DNA from: an uncultured Hungatella sp. | GTDB lineage: Bacteria > Bacillota > Clostridia > Lachnospirales > Lachnospiraceae | DNA: 64,000 nucleotides | Assembly: GCA_910585435.1 (NCBI GenBank) | Contig: CAJUEJ010000007.1 | Location: 110,248-174,247 of the forward strand | Direction of reading: 5' to 3' | In this document: positions 50,953-59,146 of the stretch, one piece after another | Numbering within the stretch: position 1 is the stretch's first letter | Layout of the letters: each line of letters opens with the position of its first letter | Program-made: the position numbers and the translations under genes | The notes under the pieces: model-generated | Told to the model about the DNA's origin: nothing | The model's input: only the letters and a program-made list of their open reading frames with translations | The model's database searches: none

Positions 50953-51743
50953 TGCCTACCACCTATGCCCATTACCGTTTTGGCAGAGATGTCTACAGAC
51001 AGCTTCCCCTTTCCCTTCAGGAATCGGTGGATCAGTACACAGGCCTCTACAATACAGGGGTTCACGGGCCTGACCTTTTATTCTACTATAAGGCGCTGAC
51101 GAAAAATCCCGTCAGCCAGACAGGTGCTGCCATCCACCAGAAGGCCGGGCACTGCTTCTTTGAGCCGGCTGCCCTGCAGGTAAAAGCAATGGCAGACCCT
51201 GAGCCTGCCATGGTGTATCTGTTTGGATTTATATGCCATTTTACCCTGGACAGCATCTGCCACCCGTATATTGAACAGATGGTCCGGACGAGCAAGCTCT
51301 CTCACAGCGCCATTGAGGCGGAGCTGGATCGTTTCTTCCTGGAAAAGGACGGATATCCTCCTCTTTCCTACCGCCCTGTCAGTCACCTGACCCCCTGTAT
51401 TTTCCATGCCCGCATCATCGCCCCGTTCTTTCCCGGAATCGGCGTGAGAAAAATCCTGACCTGCATGGAGTCCCAGCGCTTCTACTTAAGCCTTCTGGTA
51501 GTCCCCGGCCCTGTGAGAAACAAGCTGGCCCGCAAAATTGCAGGTTTTAAATCCAAAAGCATTGCAGACATGATCATGCCTTACAAAAAGATTCCCGAAT
51601 GCATTCCTATGAACCTTCATATGGAAGGCCTGTACAGCCAGGCTGTATCCACAGCAGCAGACCTGATACAAAACTATGTGGCCTGCACAGCCGGGATGGC
51701 TTCTCTGGATGTACGGTTCAATCATACCTTCGGAGAGTTCTGA
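50952..51743 (+). CDS. Zinc-dependent phospholipase C-like protein
   Basis: 263 aa, start ATG 50952 in the TAATG overlap with the SDR gene. It begins PTTYAHYRFGRDV, the usual start of the zinc-dependent PLC family in clostridia. Likely zinc ligands are His in THYRFG-type (here AHYRFG), GVHGPDLLFY, HQKAGHCFF and ICHFTLDSICHPYIE (about 90-104). No signal peptide is present, so it is probably an intracellular hydrolase of unknown substrate and not a secreted toxin. A short hairpin GAATGC/GCATTC at 51751-51769 follows. Confidence 0.8.
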   Translation: MPTTYAHYRFGRDVYRQLPLSLQESVDQYTGLYNTGVHGPDLLFYYKALTKNPVSQTGAAIHQKAGHCFFEPAALQVKAMADPEPAMVYLFGFICHFTLDSICHPYIEQMVRTSKLSHSAIEAELDRFFLEKDGYPPLSYRPVSHLTPCIFHARIIAPFFPGIGVRKILTCMESQRFYLSLLVVPGPVRNKLARKIAGFKSKSIADMIMPYKKIPECIPMNLHMEGLYSQAVSTAADLIQNYVACTAGMASLDVRFNHTFGEF

Positions 51744-51792
51744 CGCAGCGGAATGCCGTTTTTGCATTCTGTGTGCATCTCCCGGTTTATTT

Positions 51793-52296
51793 TTAAAAGC
51801 TTCGGATGGTATCCTGGGAATCATCCCTGGTATTCTGGATACTGCGGATCACCACATAGTATCCTGTATTGTCGTTTATCTTTACATAAACCCGATCGCC
51901 TGTTTTATGTTTAAATATAGCTTTTCCAAGAGGGGACTCTGTGCTGATGAGTCCTCTTAAGGAGCTGCCCCGGATGGAGGTGACCAGGCGGTATGTCTCC
52001 ACCTCGTCGTCATCCTCCATGTACAGCTCCACCGTATTGTTAATTCCCACCTCATCCTCTTCGGAGTCATCAGATACGATCTCTGCCCTCTTCAGCATTT
52101 TTTCCAGATACCGGATTCTGCTCTCATTCTGATTCTTGTCCTTTTTAGCGGCATAATACTCAAAATTTTCGCTTAGGTCTCCCTGTGCCCTGGCTTCCTT
52201 TACTGCCTCCAGGGCATTCTTGCGGACTACCAGCTTCCTGTGCTGGATTTCTTCCTGTATTTTTTCCACATCGCTTTTTGTCAGTTTTTCTCCCAT
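51793..52296 (-). CDS. greA: Transcription elongation factor GreA family
   Basis: 167 aa from ATG 52296; a TTG-initiated frame extends to 52317. The N-terminal coiled-coil (LTKSDVEKIQEEIQHRKLVV, then GDLSENFEYYAAKKDKNQNE with the acidic tip DLSENFEY) reaches into RNA polymerase and stimulates cleavage of backtracked RNA. The C-terminal FKBP-like domain ends STESPLGKAIFKHKTGDRVYV. Its 5' part overlaps the 3' end of the GTPase-NYN gene by 137 bp in another frame, which is unusual for bacterial genes. Confidence 0.92.
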   Translation of the reverse strand: MGEKLTKSDVEKIQEEIQHRKLVVRKNALEAVKEARAQGDLSENFEYYAAKKDKNQNESRIRYLEKMLKRAEIVSDDSEEDEVGINNTVELYMEDDDEVETYRLVTSIRGSSLRGLISTESPLGKAIFKHKTGDRVYVKINDNTGYYVVIRSIQNTRDDSQDTIRSF

Positions 52297-55006
52297 AATT
52301 CCCTGCTTCCTTTCCAATCCTTACATCCTCCAGATACCTGGCCAGTTCCTCATCTGTCTGGCCGAAGAGATAATTGCCGCTTCGCTTGGGCAGGCGATCC
52401 AGATGTTCCTTCTGTATCTCCTGGCTGACCCGCTCCACCTCTTCCCTGAAATCTTTGGCTGACCACAGCCTGCACCCTTCCCCCCGGATGATCAGCTGCT
52501 CCAGGCCGTCGGAGGTAGCTACGGTTACCTGGTGGTTTTTCCCCATCTCATGGGCCAGCTTCTCAATATACTGATCCGCGGTCTCTGCCTCCTTTGTATA
52601 GACCACATGGATATTGTTGTATTTTAACGCCTGTCCGATATTCCCCTCCACCTTATACGCGTCAAAAACCAGGATCACCCTGCATTTTTGGTAGCCCTGA
52701 TAGTTGCAGAGAATATCCATCAGCTTGTGTCTGGCTCCGTCTATGGTAGCCTTCGCCAGCTCATTCAGCTCTTTCCAGGCGAAGATAATGTTGTATCCGT
52801 CCACCAGAAGATATTCCTCCACAGGCTCTTCCCTTGGGATCTCCGCCTGTTTCTTCTGTGTGTAGGACACTGTCCTGGCGCCTGCCTCCCCGGGGAGAGA
52901 ACGTTTCTTCTCCCCGTAGGTCCGCAGGAAAATAGCCTCCAGCTCTTTTTCATCGCTTCCCCACGAAGAGGCCCCTCCGGAAGAAGGATAAGAAGGCCGG
53001 GGCCTGTCCACCTCTGCCGGCGCCGCCTCCTTTTCCCTTCTGGCCTTTACGGCCACAGGGCTTTCCACATGCATATAGTCCTTCACCTGATCCCAGCTTA
53101 CCACATATCCTGCCCCGTGAGAGCAGAATACAGAGCCTGTGGGATTGTCCGGATCCGTGTCCGCATCATAGCCTATGGCCTCTGCCACCTGGCTTTCATT
53201 GGGGCACAGCTCATATCCTTTCAAGCTGCAGGACAGTTTTCCTCTTCCCTTGGTATATACCACCACATCTGTCTGATAGTCCCGCATCATGGCCACCGGG
53301 GCTGTCCCTGTTATAACCGTCATCTCTCCCTGCATTTCAGGCTGCTGAAACCTTCCCTGCATCCGTTCAATATCTGAAAGGGCCCTGCCTGTAGATTCCG
53401 ACGGAATCTCCAGCCGGAACTGATAGTATGGTTCCAGCAGGCGGCAGCCTGCCTCTCTCAGCCCCTGCCTCACTGCCCGGTAAGTGGCCTGCCGGAAATC
53501 ACCGCCCTCCGTATGCTTGATATGGGCCCGCCCGGCAATCAGCGTGATCTTCACATCTGTAAGCTCTCCGCCCACCAGCACTCCTACGTGCCGTTTCTCT
53601 TCCAGGTGGGTCAGAATCAGCCGCTGCCAGTTACGATCCAGCACATCCTCGCTGCAGTCTGTCTCAAACTGGAGCCCGCTTCCCCTCTCAGCCGGCTCCA
53701 TCCACAGATGGACCTCAGCATAGTGGCGGAGAGGCTCAAAGTGCCCCACTCCCTCCGCCGCCTGGGCGATGGTTTCCTTGTATACGATACTGCCTTCTCC
53801 AAATCCCACCTTCATCCCGAACCGTTCTTCCATCAGGCTGCGGAGTATCTCCATCTGCACCTGTCCCATGACCTGAATCTGAATCTCTCCCGACGCCTCA
53901 TTCCACACCACATGAAGCTGAGGCTCCTCCTCTTCCATCTGCTTAAGCTTTGGCAGCATGGTGTGGGCATCACACTCGGCGGGAAGCAGCAGCTGGTAGG
54001 TGAGAACCGGCTCCAGCACAGGAAGCTCCTCTCCCCTGGCAGCTCCCAAAGCCTGTCCTGCGTAGGTGGACACAGGCCCGGTCACTGCGCAGATGCATCC
54101 CGGATCCGCCTGCTCTGCTGCCTCGTATTTGGCTCCTGAGTAGATGCGTATCTGATTTATCTTCTCTCCGGCCTCCTCCTCCCCCTTCTTCCCAACCGGC
54201 AGAATATCCTTTACTTTCAGGCATCCTCCCGTTATCTTCATATGGGTCAGCCGGTTCCCCTGCTGATCTCTGGAAATCTTGTAGACCCTGGCGGCAAATG
54301 CTTCCCCTGCCTTTATATCCTGGCTGTACCTTTCGATTCCCTCCAGAAGCTTATCCACCCCCTGCTCCTTAAGAGCCGAACCAAAATAGCAGGGAAATAC
54401 CTGGCGTCTGGCGATTAACAACCGAATGTCATCCTCCTCCACATTTCCCTGCTCTAAATACTTCTCCAGAACGGCCTCATCGCCGCTCATAGCCAGCTCC
54501 TCCAGCCATGCCTCCCTGTCTGTGGTTCCCTCCGGATCAAAGGGGATGCAGCTGTCATGGAGCCTGCTTTTCATCTCTCCAAGCAGGCTGTCCCGGCAGG
54601 TTCCTGCCTGATCCATCTTGTTGACAAACAAAAACACAGGCACATGATACCGTTCCAGCAGACGCCACAAAGTCTCCGTATGTCCCTGGACCCCGTCCGC
54701 CCCGCTGACAATCAGCACAGCGTAGTCCAGCACCTGAAGGGTTCTCTCCATCTCCGCCGAAAAATCCACGTGTCCCGGTGTATCTAAAAGGGTAACCTCT
54801 GTTTCTCCAAGCTGAAACACAGCCTGTTTTGAAAAAATAGTGATTCCCCTGGTCTTCTCCAATTCATAGGTATCCAAAAAAGCGTCTCTGTTATCTACTC
54901 TTCCCAGCCTGCGGATGCTTCCTGTGAGAAACAGGATTTCTTCCGACAGCGTGGTCTTTCCCGCGTCCACGTGGGCCAGGATTCCAAGTACCAGCCGTTT
55001 TTTCAT
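52160..55006 (-). CDS. Tet(M)-like ribosomal-protection GTPase fused to a YacP/Rae1-type NYN nuclease
   Basis: 948 aa. Residues 1 to about 660 match EF-G-like ribosomal-protection proteins: P-loop AHVDAGKTT (10-18), switch I RGITI, DTPGH, NKMD, then domains II-V. True Tet(M) is about 640 aa and differs clearly, so resistance is not assumed. After a Pro/Glu/Lys-rich linker, residues about 728-900 form a NYN domain like YacP/Rae1, the ribosome-bound A-site mRNA nuclease: LLVDGYNIIFAW, ARHKLMDIL, VILVFDAYKV, EAETADQYIEKLA and VATSDGLEQL keep the conserved Asp residues. A very basic tail of about 45 residues overlaps greA. The ribosome site before ATG 55006 is weak. The inferred role is rescuing or cleaving stalled complexes at the A site. 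Confidence 0.85.
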   Translation of the reverse strand: MKKRLVLGILAHVDAGKTTLSEEILFLTGSIRRLGRVDNRDAFLDTYELEKTRGITIFSKQAVFQLGETEVTLLDTPGHVDFSAEMERTLQVLDYAVLIVSGADGVQGHTETLWRLLERYHVPVFLFVNKMDQAGTCRDSLLGEMKSRLHDSCIPFDPEGTTDREAWLEELAMSGDEAVLEKYLEQGNVEEDDIRLLIARRQVFPCYFGSALKEQGVDKLLEGIERYSQDIKAGEAFAARVYKISRDQQGNRLTHMKITGGCLKVKDILPVGKKGEEEAGEKINQIRIYSGAKYEAAEQADPGCICAVTGPVSTYAGQALGAARGEELPVLEPVLTYQLLLPAECDAHTMLPKLKQMEEEEPQLHVVWNEASGEIQIQVMGQVQMEILRSLMEERFGMKVGFGEGSIVYKETIAQAAEGVGHFEPLRHYAEVHLWMEPAERGSGLQFETDCSEDVLDRNWQRLILTHLEEKRHVGVLVGGELTDVKITLIAGRAHIKHTEGGDFRQATYRAVRQGLREAGCRLLEPYYQFRLEIPSESTGRALSDIERMQGRFQQPEMQGEMTVITGTAPVAMMRDYQTDVVVYTKGRGKLSCSLKGYELCPNESQVAEAIGYDADTDPDNPTGSVFCSHGAGYVVSWDQVKDYMHVESPVAVKARREKEAAPAEVDRPRPSYPSSGGASSWGSDEKELEAIFLRTYGEKKRSLPGEAGARTVSYTQKKQAEIPREEPVEEYLLVDGYNIIFAWKELNELAKATIDGARHKLMDILCNYQGYQKCRVILVFDAYKVEGNIGQALKYNNIHVVYTKEAETADQYIEKLAHEMGKNHQVTVATSDGLEQLIIRGEGCRLWSAKDFREEVERVSQEIQKEHLDRLPKRSGNYLFGQTDEELARYLEDVRIGKEAGNYGRKTDKKRCGKNTGRNPAQEAGSPQECPGGSKGSQGTGRPKRKF

Positions 55007-55058
55007 ACAGTCACTTACTTTCTATCTATGTTCTATGCCAAATTCCGCCGAAGTAATG

Positions 55059-55198
55059 GAGCAGGGAAAACTTCCCCCTGCTCGCCGCGCGGCCCACACA
55101 CCGCCTTAGGGACATATTCCTATGTGTGGGCCTGTGCAATGGAGCCGGGGCAAAACCTTTCCCCTGCCCGCGCCAGGCACCTGTCAGCCCTTGCTGAC
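55059..55198 (-). other. Four stacked hairpins upstream of the GTPase-NYN gene
   Basis: In transcript order: GTCAGC/GCTGAC (55198-55183), CGGGCA...TGCCCCG (about 55170-55145), GGCCCACACA/TGTGTGGGCC (55132-55091, 10 bp perfect) and GAGCAGGG/CCCTGCTC (55083-55059, 8 bp perfect). They lie between the rpsI terminator and the GTPase start in a 285-bp gap. They could be a leader controlling this gene. None has a strong T-run. Confidence 0.5.
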
Positions 55199-55226
55199 AT
55201 ATTTCCTTTGGACGCCCGTGTGTATG

Positions 55227-55256
55227 CAAAACTCCGCAGGAAATAACCTGCGGAGT
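55227..55256 (-). terminator. Terminator of rplM-rpsI
   Basis: ACTCCGCAGG (55231-55240) pairs perfectly with CCTGCGGAGT (55247-55256), six-base loop, followed on the minus strand by TTTGC. Confidence 0.8.
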
Positions 55257-55291
55257 GTCCATATCTTTGAGTCCGTATATTCTGTTGGTGA

Positions 55292-55684
55292 TTATCTCTT
55301 GGAGAACTGTGGAGCGCGGCGGGCTGCCTTTAAGCCGTACTTCTTTCTCTCTTTCATTCTCGGATCTCTGGTCAGGAATCCGGCCTTCTTTAAAATCGGG
55401 CGGTACTCAGCGTCTGCCTGAAGAAGCGCACGGGAGATACCATGACGGATAGCTCCTGCCTGTCCTGTAAAACCACCGCCGCGTACATTCACCAGTACGT
55501 CAAACTTGTCAACAGTCTCTGTGGCTACCATAGGCTGGCGAACCACTACCTTTAAGGTCTCCAGTCCCAAATACTCGTCAATATCTCTTTTATTAATGGT
55601 AATCTTACCGGTACCCGGTACTAAATATACTCTGGCGATTGATTTTTTCCTTCTGCCTGTTCCATAATATCTTGTGTTAGCCAT
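55292..55684 (-). CDS. rpsI: Ribosomal protein S9 (uS9)
   Basis: 130 aa. It has the N-terminal YYGTGRRKKSIARVYLVPGTG and the C-terminal basic tail KERKKYGLKAARRAPQFSKR that reaches the P-site tRNA. The terminal SKR is conserved. It is 27 bp downstream of rplM, in the universal rplM-rpsI pair. Confidence 0.98.
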   Translation of the reverse strand: MANTRYYGTGRRKKSIARVYLVPGTGKITINKRDIDEYLGLETLKVVVRQPMVATETVDKFDVLVNVRGGGFTGQAGAIRHGISRALLQADAEYRPILKKAGFLTRDPRMKERKKYGLKAARRAPQFSKR

Positions 55685-55711
55685 TCTATTTTCCTCCTTT
55701 CAGTCCCTCTA

Positions 55712-56146
55712 TTAAAACTTGAATTCTAAAACTTCTGGTTTCTGGGCTGCCTGCTCATGCTCTGGTCCGGCATAAACATGAAGTTTCTTCATCATATCGT
55801 TTCCTAAAGGTCCTTTCGGAAGCATACCCTTCACTGCCAGCTCGACAACTTTCTCCGGCTTTTTAGCCATCATCTCACGCAGCGTAGTCTCCTTCATGCC
55901 GCCTACATATGCGGAGTGACGGTAATAAATCTTCTGATCCAGCTTCTTGCCGGTAACTTTTACCTTCTCGGCATTTACAATAATTACATAGTCGCCGCAG
56001 TCCATATGAGGTGTGAAAATCGGCTTGTTCTTTCCTCTTAAAACTTTTGCCACTTCTGAAGACAAACGTCCTAACGTATATCCTGTAGCGTCTACTACGT
56101 ACCATTTTCTCTCAATCGTCGATGGACTGGCCATAAAACTCTTCAT
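55712..56146 (-). CDS. rplM: Ribosomal protein L13 (uL13)
   Basis: 144 aa. WYVVDATGYTLGRLSSEVA, GDYVIIVNAEKVKVTG and AVKGMLPKGPLG are classical L13 motifs. AGGAGGGTAACCA precedes ATG 56146. The transcript starts at a consensus promoter (56262-56290), leaving a leader of about 110 nt. Confidence 0.98.
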   Translation of the reverse strand: MKSFMASPSTIERKWYVVDATGYTLGRLSSEVAKVLRGKNKPIFTPHMDCGDYVIIVNAEKVKVTGKKLDQKIYYRHSAYVGGMKETTLREMMAKKPEKVVELAVKGMLPKGPLGNDMMKKLHVYAGPEHEQAAQKPEVLEFKF

Positions 56147-56261
56147 TGGTTACCCTCCTGTGATATTCTCTGATTTTCAATAATTTAATACTTTCAATAT
56201 ATTGTAAAATGCTATTCCGGGGCTTTGGCAAAAGCATTTTCACGTAATGTCACATTTACAC

Positions 56262-56290
56262 ATTATATAACACACATCCTGGCGTGTCAA
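56262..56290 (-). promoter_or_regulatory. Consensus promoter of rplM-rpsI
   Basis: TTGACA (56290-56285), 17 bp, TATAAT (56267-56262) on the minus strand: a perfect sigma-A match. The following leader (about 56255-56147) contains an AATGCT...AGCATT pairing, possibly an L13-type autoregulatory leader; identity with the known L13 leader was not tested. Confidence 0.85.
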
Positions 56291-56339
56291 CCTCTTTTTC
56301 CCATAAAAATAGCAGAAAAACAGCTAAAATCTCAACTAT

Positions 56340-57431
56340 TCAGCCCTGGGCGGCAGTCCTGTACCAGCTGACGGCTCCGTCCGGAAAAATACAGCCTGTC
56401 CGCTCCTGTATCCGGATTATGGGAATCTCTCCAGTCTCCGTCTGCTCCCTGAAGCTGTAATATCCGTAGCTTCTGTCTGTACCGATTCTTCCGGCCTTCT
56501 CCCTGTCACACACGTACACATACCGGGCGCCGTTGCGGACAGCCTGATGTGTCACCCGCATCAGCAGCCGGTCAAAGTCCTCTCTGGCACACCGGTCAAT
56601 AATAAGATAGGCGGCCTTTTGCTCCTGAATATCCTCCTGGAGCAGATGGTAACACCATTCTTCATTTTCCCCGGTGATTACTGGCTTCAATTCTGTCTCA
56701 TATTCCATGCTGATTAAGGTCAGCCCCCGGGCCGGCGCCGTAGGCCCTGCCTTCTGACGGTCCCTGGCCCTCAAAATCTCTTTCACATGCTCTGGCGGAT
56801 AGACCCCCATCCCTGCCTTCATCAGTGTCCCTGCAATGATCCGCACCATATTATAGAGGAATCCGCTTCCGCTGATACGGATTGTAATCATATCCTCCTG
56901 CTTTTCCACATCCAGGCTATACACGGTCCGCACCGTTTCCTCTGCCTGCCCTCTCACTGTACAGAAGCTTTTAAAATCATGCTCCCCCACCAGATAAGAG
57001 GCTCCCTGCCTCATCTTCTCTATATCCAGAGGAAAATAGCAGAAATGGGAATACAGGCGTTTCGTAGGCATGGCAATCTTTCGGTTTAAAATCCGGTACT
57101 CATACGTCTTAACGCAATTCTGCTTTCTGGGATGCCATCCACAGTCTACCTGTTCTGAGCTTAAGATCCGGATATCCTCCGGAAGCCGCTGGTTCAGGGC
57201 AAAGCAGATCTTGTCTGCCGGCATCCGGTTCTCTGTGTCGAATACCGCTACATTTCCCTCTGCATGAACTCCGGAATCGGTTCTGCTGGCTCCGATAACA
57301 GCTATGGGTTCTTTCAAAAGCCGGGACAATTCCTGGTTCAATACCTCTTCTATGGTAATTCCGTTAGGCTGCAGCTGCCATCCGCAGTAATTGGTCCCGT
57401 CATAGGCCAGAACCATTCGAACTCGTTTCAT
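56340..57431 (-). CDS. truA: tRNA pseudouridine synthase A with C-terminal extension
   Basis: 363 aa from ATG 57431 (AAGGATGGGAG upstream). The first 246 residues are TruA: MVLAYDGTNYCGWQLQP, catalytic D52 in GASRTDSGVHAEGN, and GSGFLYNMVRIIAGTLMKAG. It modifies U38-U40 in tRNA anticodon arms. Usual TruA proteins stop near residue 250; here about 117 residues follow (KAAYLIIDRCAREDFDRLL..., ARYVYVCDRE...), with a Cys-containing alpha/beta look that I do not recognise. It follows ecfT by 43 bp. Confidence 0.93.
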   Translation of the reverse strand: MKRVRMVLAYDGTNYCGWQLQPNGITIEEVLNQELSRLLKEPIAVIGASRTDSGVHAEGNVAVFDTENRMPADKICFALNQRLPEDIRILSSEQVDCGWHPRKQNCVKTYEYRILNRKIAMPTKRLYSHFCYFPLDIEKMRQGASYLVGEHDFKSFCTVRGQAEETVRTVYSLDVEKQEDMITIRISGSGFLYNMVRIIAGTLMKAGMGVYPPEHVKEILRARDRQKAGPTAPARGLTLISMEYETELKPVITGENEEWCYHLLQEDIQEQKAAYLIIDRCAREDFDRLLMRVTHQAVRNGARYVYVCDREKAGRIGTDRSYGYYSFREQTETGEIPIIRIQERTGCIFPDGAVSWYRTAAQG

Positions 57432-57474
57432 CTCCCATCCTTCCTGAACAGGCTTTTGCTGCACCGCTCCCTGC

Positions 57475-58275
57475 TCACAGCGCCACCTTGATCCCGATTA
57501 TGCCTGCCATATAGGCTCCGTAGAGCAGATAAGCCATCCGATCCCGCCTTTCGTATTTCAAAGGCTTCATCTTCGTCCTTCCTTCGCCTCCGTGGTAGCA
57601 CCTGGCCTCCATAGCCATAGCCAGATCCGTGGCACGCCTGAACGCAGAGATAAACAGGGGAACCAGAAGAGGGACCATGCTTTTGGCTTTCTGAATCAGA
57701 TTCCCGCTTTCAAAATCAGCCCCCCTGGCCATCTGGGCCTTCATGATCTTGTCGGTCTCCTCCACCAGAATCGGTATAAACCGGAGGGCAATAGACATCA
57801 TCATGGAAATCTCATGGACAGGCACCCGGATCACCTTCAAAAATCCCAGGCTTTTCTCCAGCCCGTCTGTCAGCTGGTTGGGAGTTGTAGTCAAAGTCAT
57901 AATAGAAGAACCGATAACCAGATAAATCAACCGAAGCCCCATAAAACAGGCAATTCTAAGCCCTTCTCTGGTAACCTTTAAAAATCCCAGACGAAACAGC
58001 TCCTCCCCGTCTGTCAAAAACAGGTTAAAGCTGACGCTGATCAGCAGAAGGAACACGATGGCTTTCAGTCCCCGCACCATAAAAGAAAAGGGCACCCTGG
58101 ACATTTTGATGCAGAACACCAGAAATACGGTAGCCAGAGCATACGCCCACAGGCTGTCTGCCAAAAAAAGCGAAATAATAAATATCATGGTTCCGAACAG
58201 CTTTGTCCTGGGATCCATCCGGTGAAGTACGGAGTTTACCGGGTAAAACTGTCCTAACGTAATGTCTCTAATCAT
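57475..58275 (-). CDS. ecfT: ECF transporter transmembrane protein EcfT
   Basis: 266 aa from ATG 58275 (GGAGGATCAT upstream). It is the shared membrane scaffold that couples vitamin-binding S subunits to the EcfA1-EcfA2 ATPases. It starts IRDITLGQFYPVNSVLHRMDPRTKL, the standard start of the family, has five or so membrane segments, and carries the two coupling motifs ARGADFESG and ARCYHGGEGR (A-R-G type). Confidence 0.95.
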   Translation of the reverse strand: MIRDITLGQFYPVNSVLHRMDPRTKLFGTMIFIISLFLADSLWAYALATVFLVFCIKMSRVPFSFMVRGLKAIVFLLLISVSFNLFLTDGEELFRLGFLKVTREGLRIACFMGLRLIYLVIGSSIMTLTTTPNQLTDGLEKSLGFLKVIRVPVHEISMMMSIALRFIPILVEETDKIMKAQMARGADFESGNLIQKAKSMVPLLVPLFISAFRRATDLAMAMEARCYHGGEGRTKMKPLKYERRDRMAYLLYGAYMAGIIGIKVAL

Positions 58276-58297
58276 ATGATCCTCCAATGAAACGGCA

Positions 58298-59146
58298 TTA
58301 TTTCCCCAGAAGCTTTAAGATTGCGTCTCTGGCCTCTTCCACCGTGGTAATATCCTCCTCAACCGGAATCCCCTGCTCTCGCAGGGCATGGGTTATATAT
58401 GTCACCTGAGGCGCTGCCAGCCCCATGGACTCCAGCTCCTTATAATGCTCAAAAACCTGCCTGGGGGTTCCGTCAAATGCCTTTTCCCCGTGATTCATCA
58501 CCATCAGCCGATCCGCATATCTGGCAATGTCCTCCATGCTGTGGGATACCAGGATAATGGTCATCCCCCGTTTGTCATGAAGCTCTTTAATCTGGTCTAA
58601 AATCTCGTCCCGGCCCCGGGGATCCAGCCCGGCCGTAGGCTCGTCTAAAATCAGGACCTCCGGCTTCATGGCCAGAACACCGGCTATGGCCACTCTCCGT
58701 TTCTGTCCCCCGGACAGCTCAAAGGGGGATTGCTCCCAATACTTCTCCTTCAGCCCTACCAGCTCCAGGGCTTCCCTGGCCCGCTCCTTTATCTCTTCCT
58801 GGCTTAATCCCAGATTCCTGGGGCCATAGCACACATCTGAAAACACGTCTATCTCAAACAGCTGATGCTCCGGATACTGAAACACCAGCCCCACTTTGCT
58901 TCTCAGCTCCTTTAAGCTGTATCCTTCACTGTAAATATCTGTTCCGTTAAACCAGATTTTCCCGCTGGAAGGGCGGATCAGCCCGTTTAAGTGCTGAATC
59001 AGCGTGGACTTTCCAGAGCCCGTATGCCCGATAAGCCCTACAAACTGATTATCCGGAATCTCAAAATTTATATCTTTAAGGGCATGCTGTTCAAATGCCG
59101 TTCCCTGGCCGTAAATATAATTCAGGCCCTCTGCTTTAATCGCCAT
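58298..59146 (-). CDS. ecfA2: ECF transporter ATPase EcfA2
   Basis: 282 aa. Walker A GHTGSGKS (about 37-44), Q-loop FQYPEHQLFE, signature LSGGQKRRVAIAGVLA and Walker B VLILDEPTAGLD. The opening YIYGQGTAFEQHALKDINF with the Phe/Glu pattern is characteristic of EcfA2. Its start overlaps the ecfA1 stop by 11 nt. It powers uptake of vitamins with EcfA1/EcfT and various S components. Confidence 0.95.
   Translation of the reverse strand: MAIKAEGLNYIYGQGTAFEQHALKDINFEIPDNQFVGLIGHTGSGKSTLIQHLNGLIRPSSGKIWFNGTDIYSEGYSLKELRSKVGLVFQYPEHQLFEIDVFSDVCYGPRNLGLSQEEIKERAREALELVGLKEKYWEQSPFELSGGQKRRVAIAGVLAMKPEVLILDEPTAGLDPRGRDEILDQIKELHDKRGMTIILVSHSMEDIARYADRLMVMNHGEKAFDGTPRQVFEHYKELESMGLAAPQVTYITHALREQGIPVEEDITTVEEARDAILKLLGK

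Noticed and set aside
50943..51743. Secreted alpha-toxin-like phospholipase C
   Set aside because: It lacks a signal peptide and the C-terminal membrane-binding domain of clostridial toxins.
52160..55006. Acquired tetracycline resistance gene
   Set aside because: The GTPase part differs clearly from Tet(M)/Tet(O) in its opening motifs and length, is fused to a nuclease domain and sits in a housekeeping locus. No mobile-element genes are near, so a resistance call is not supported by sequence alone.
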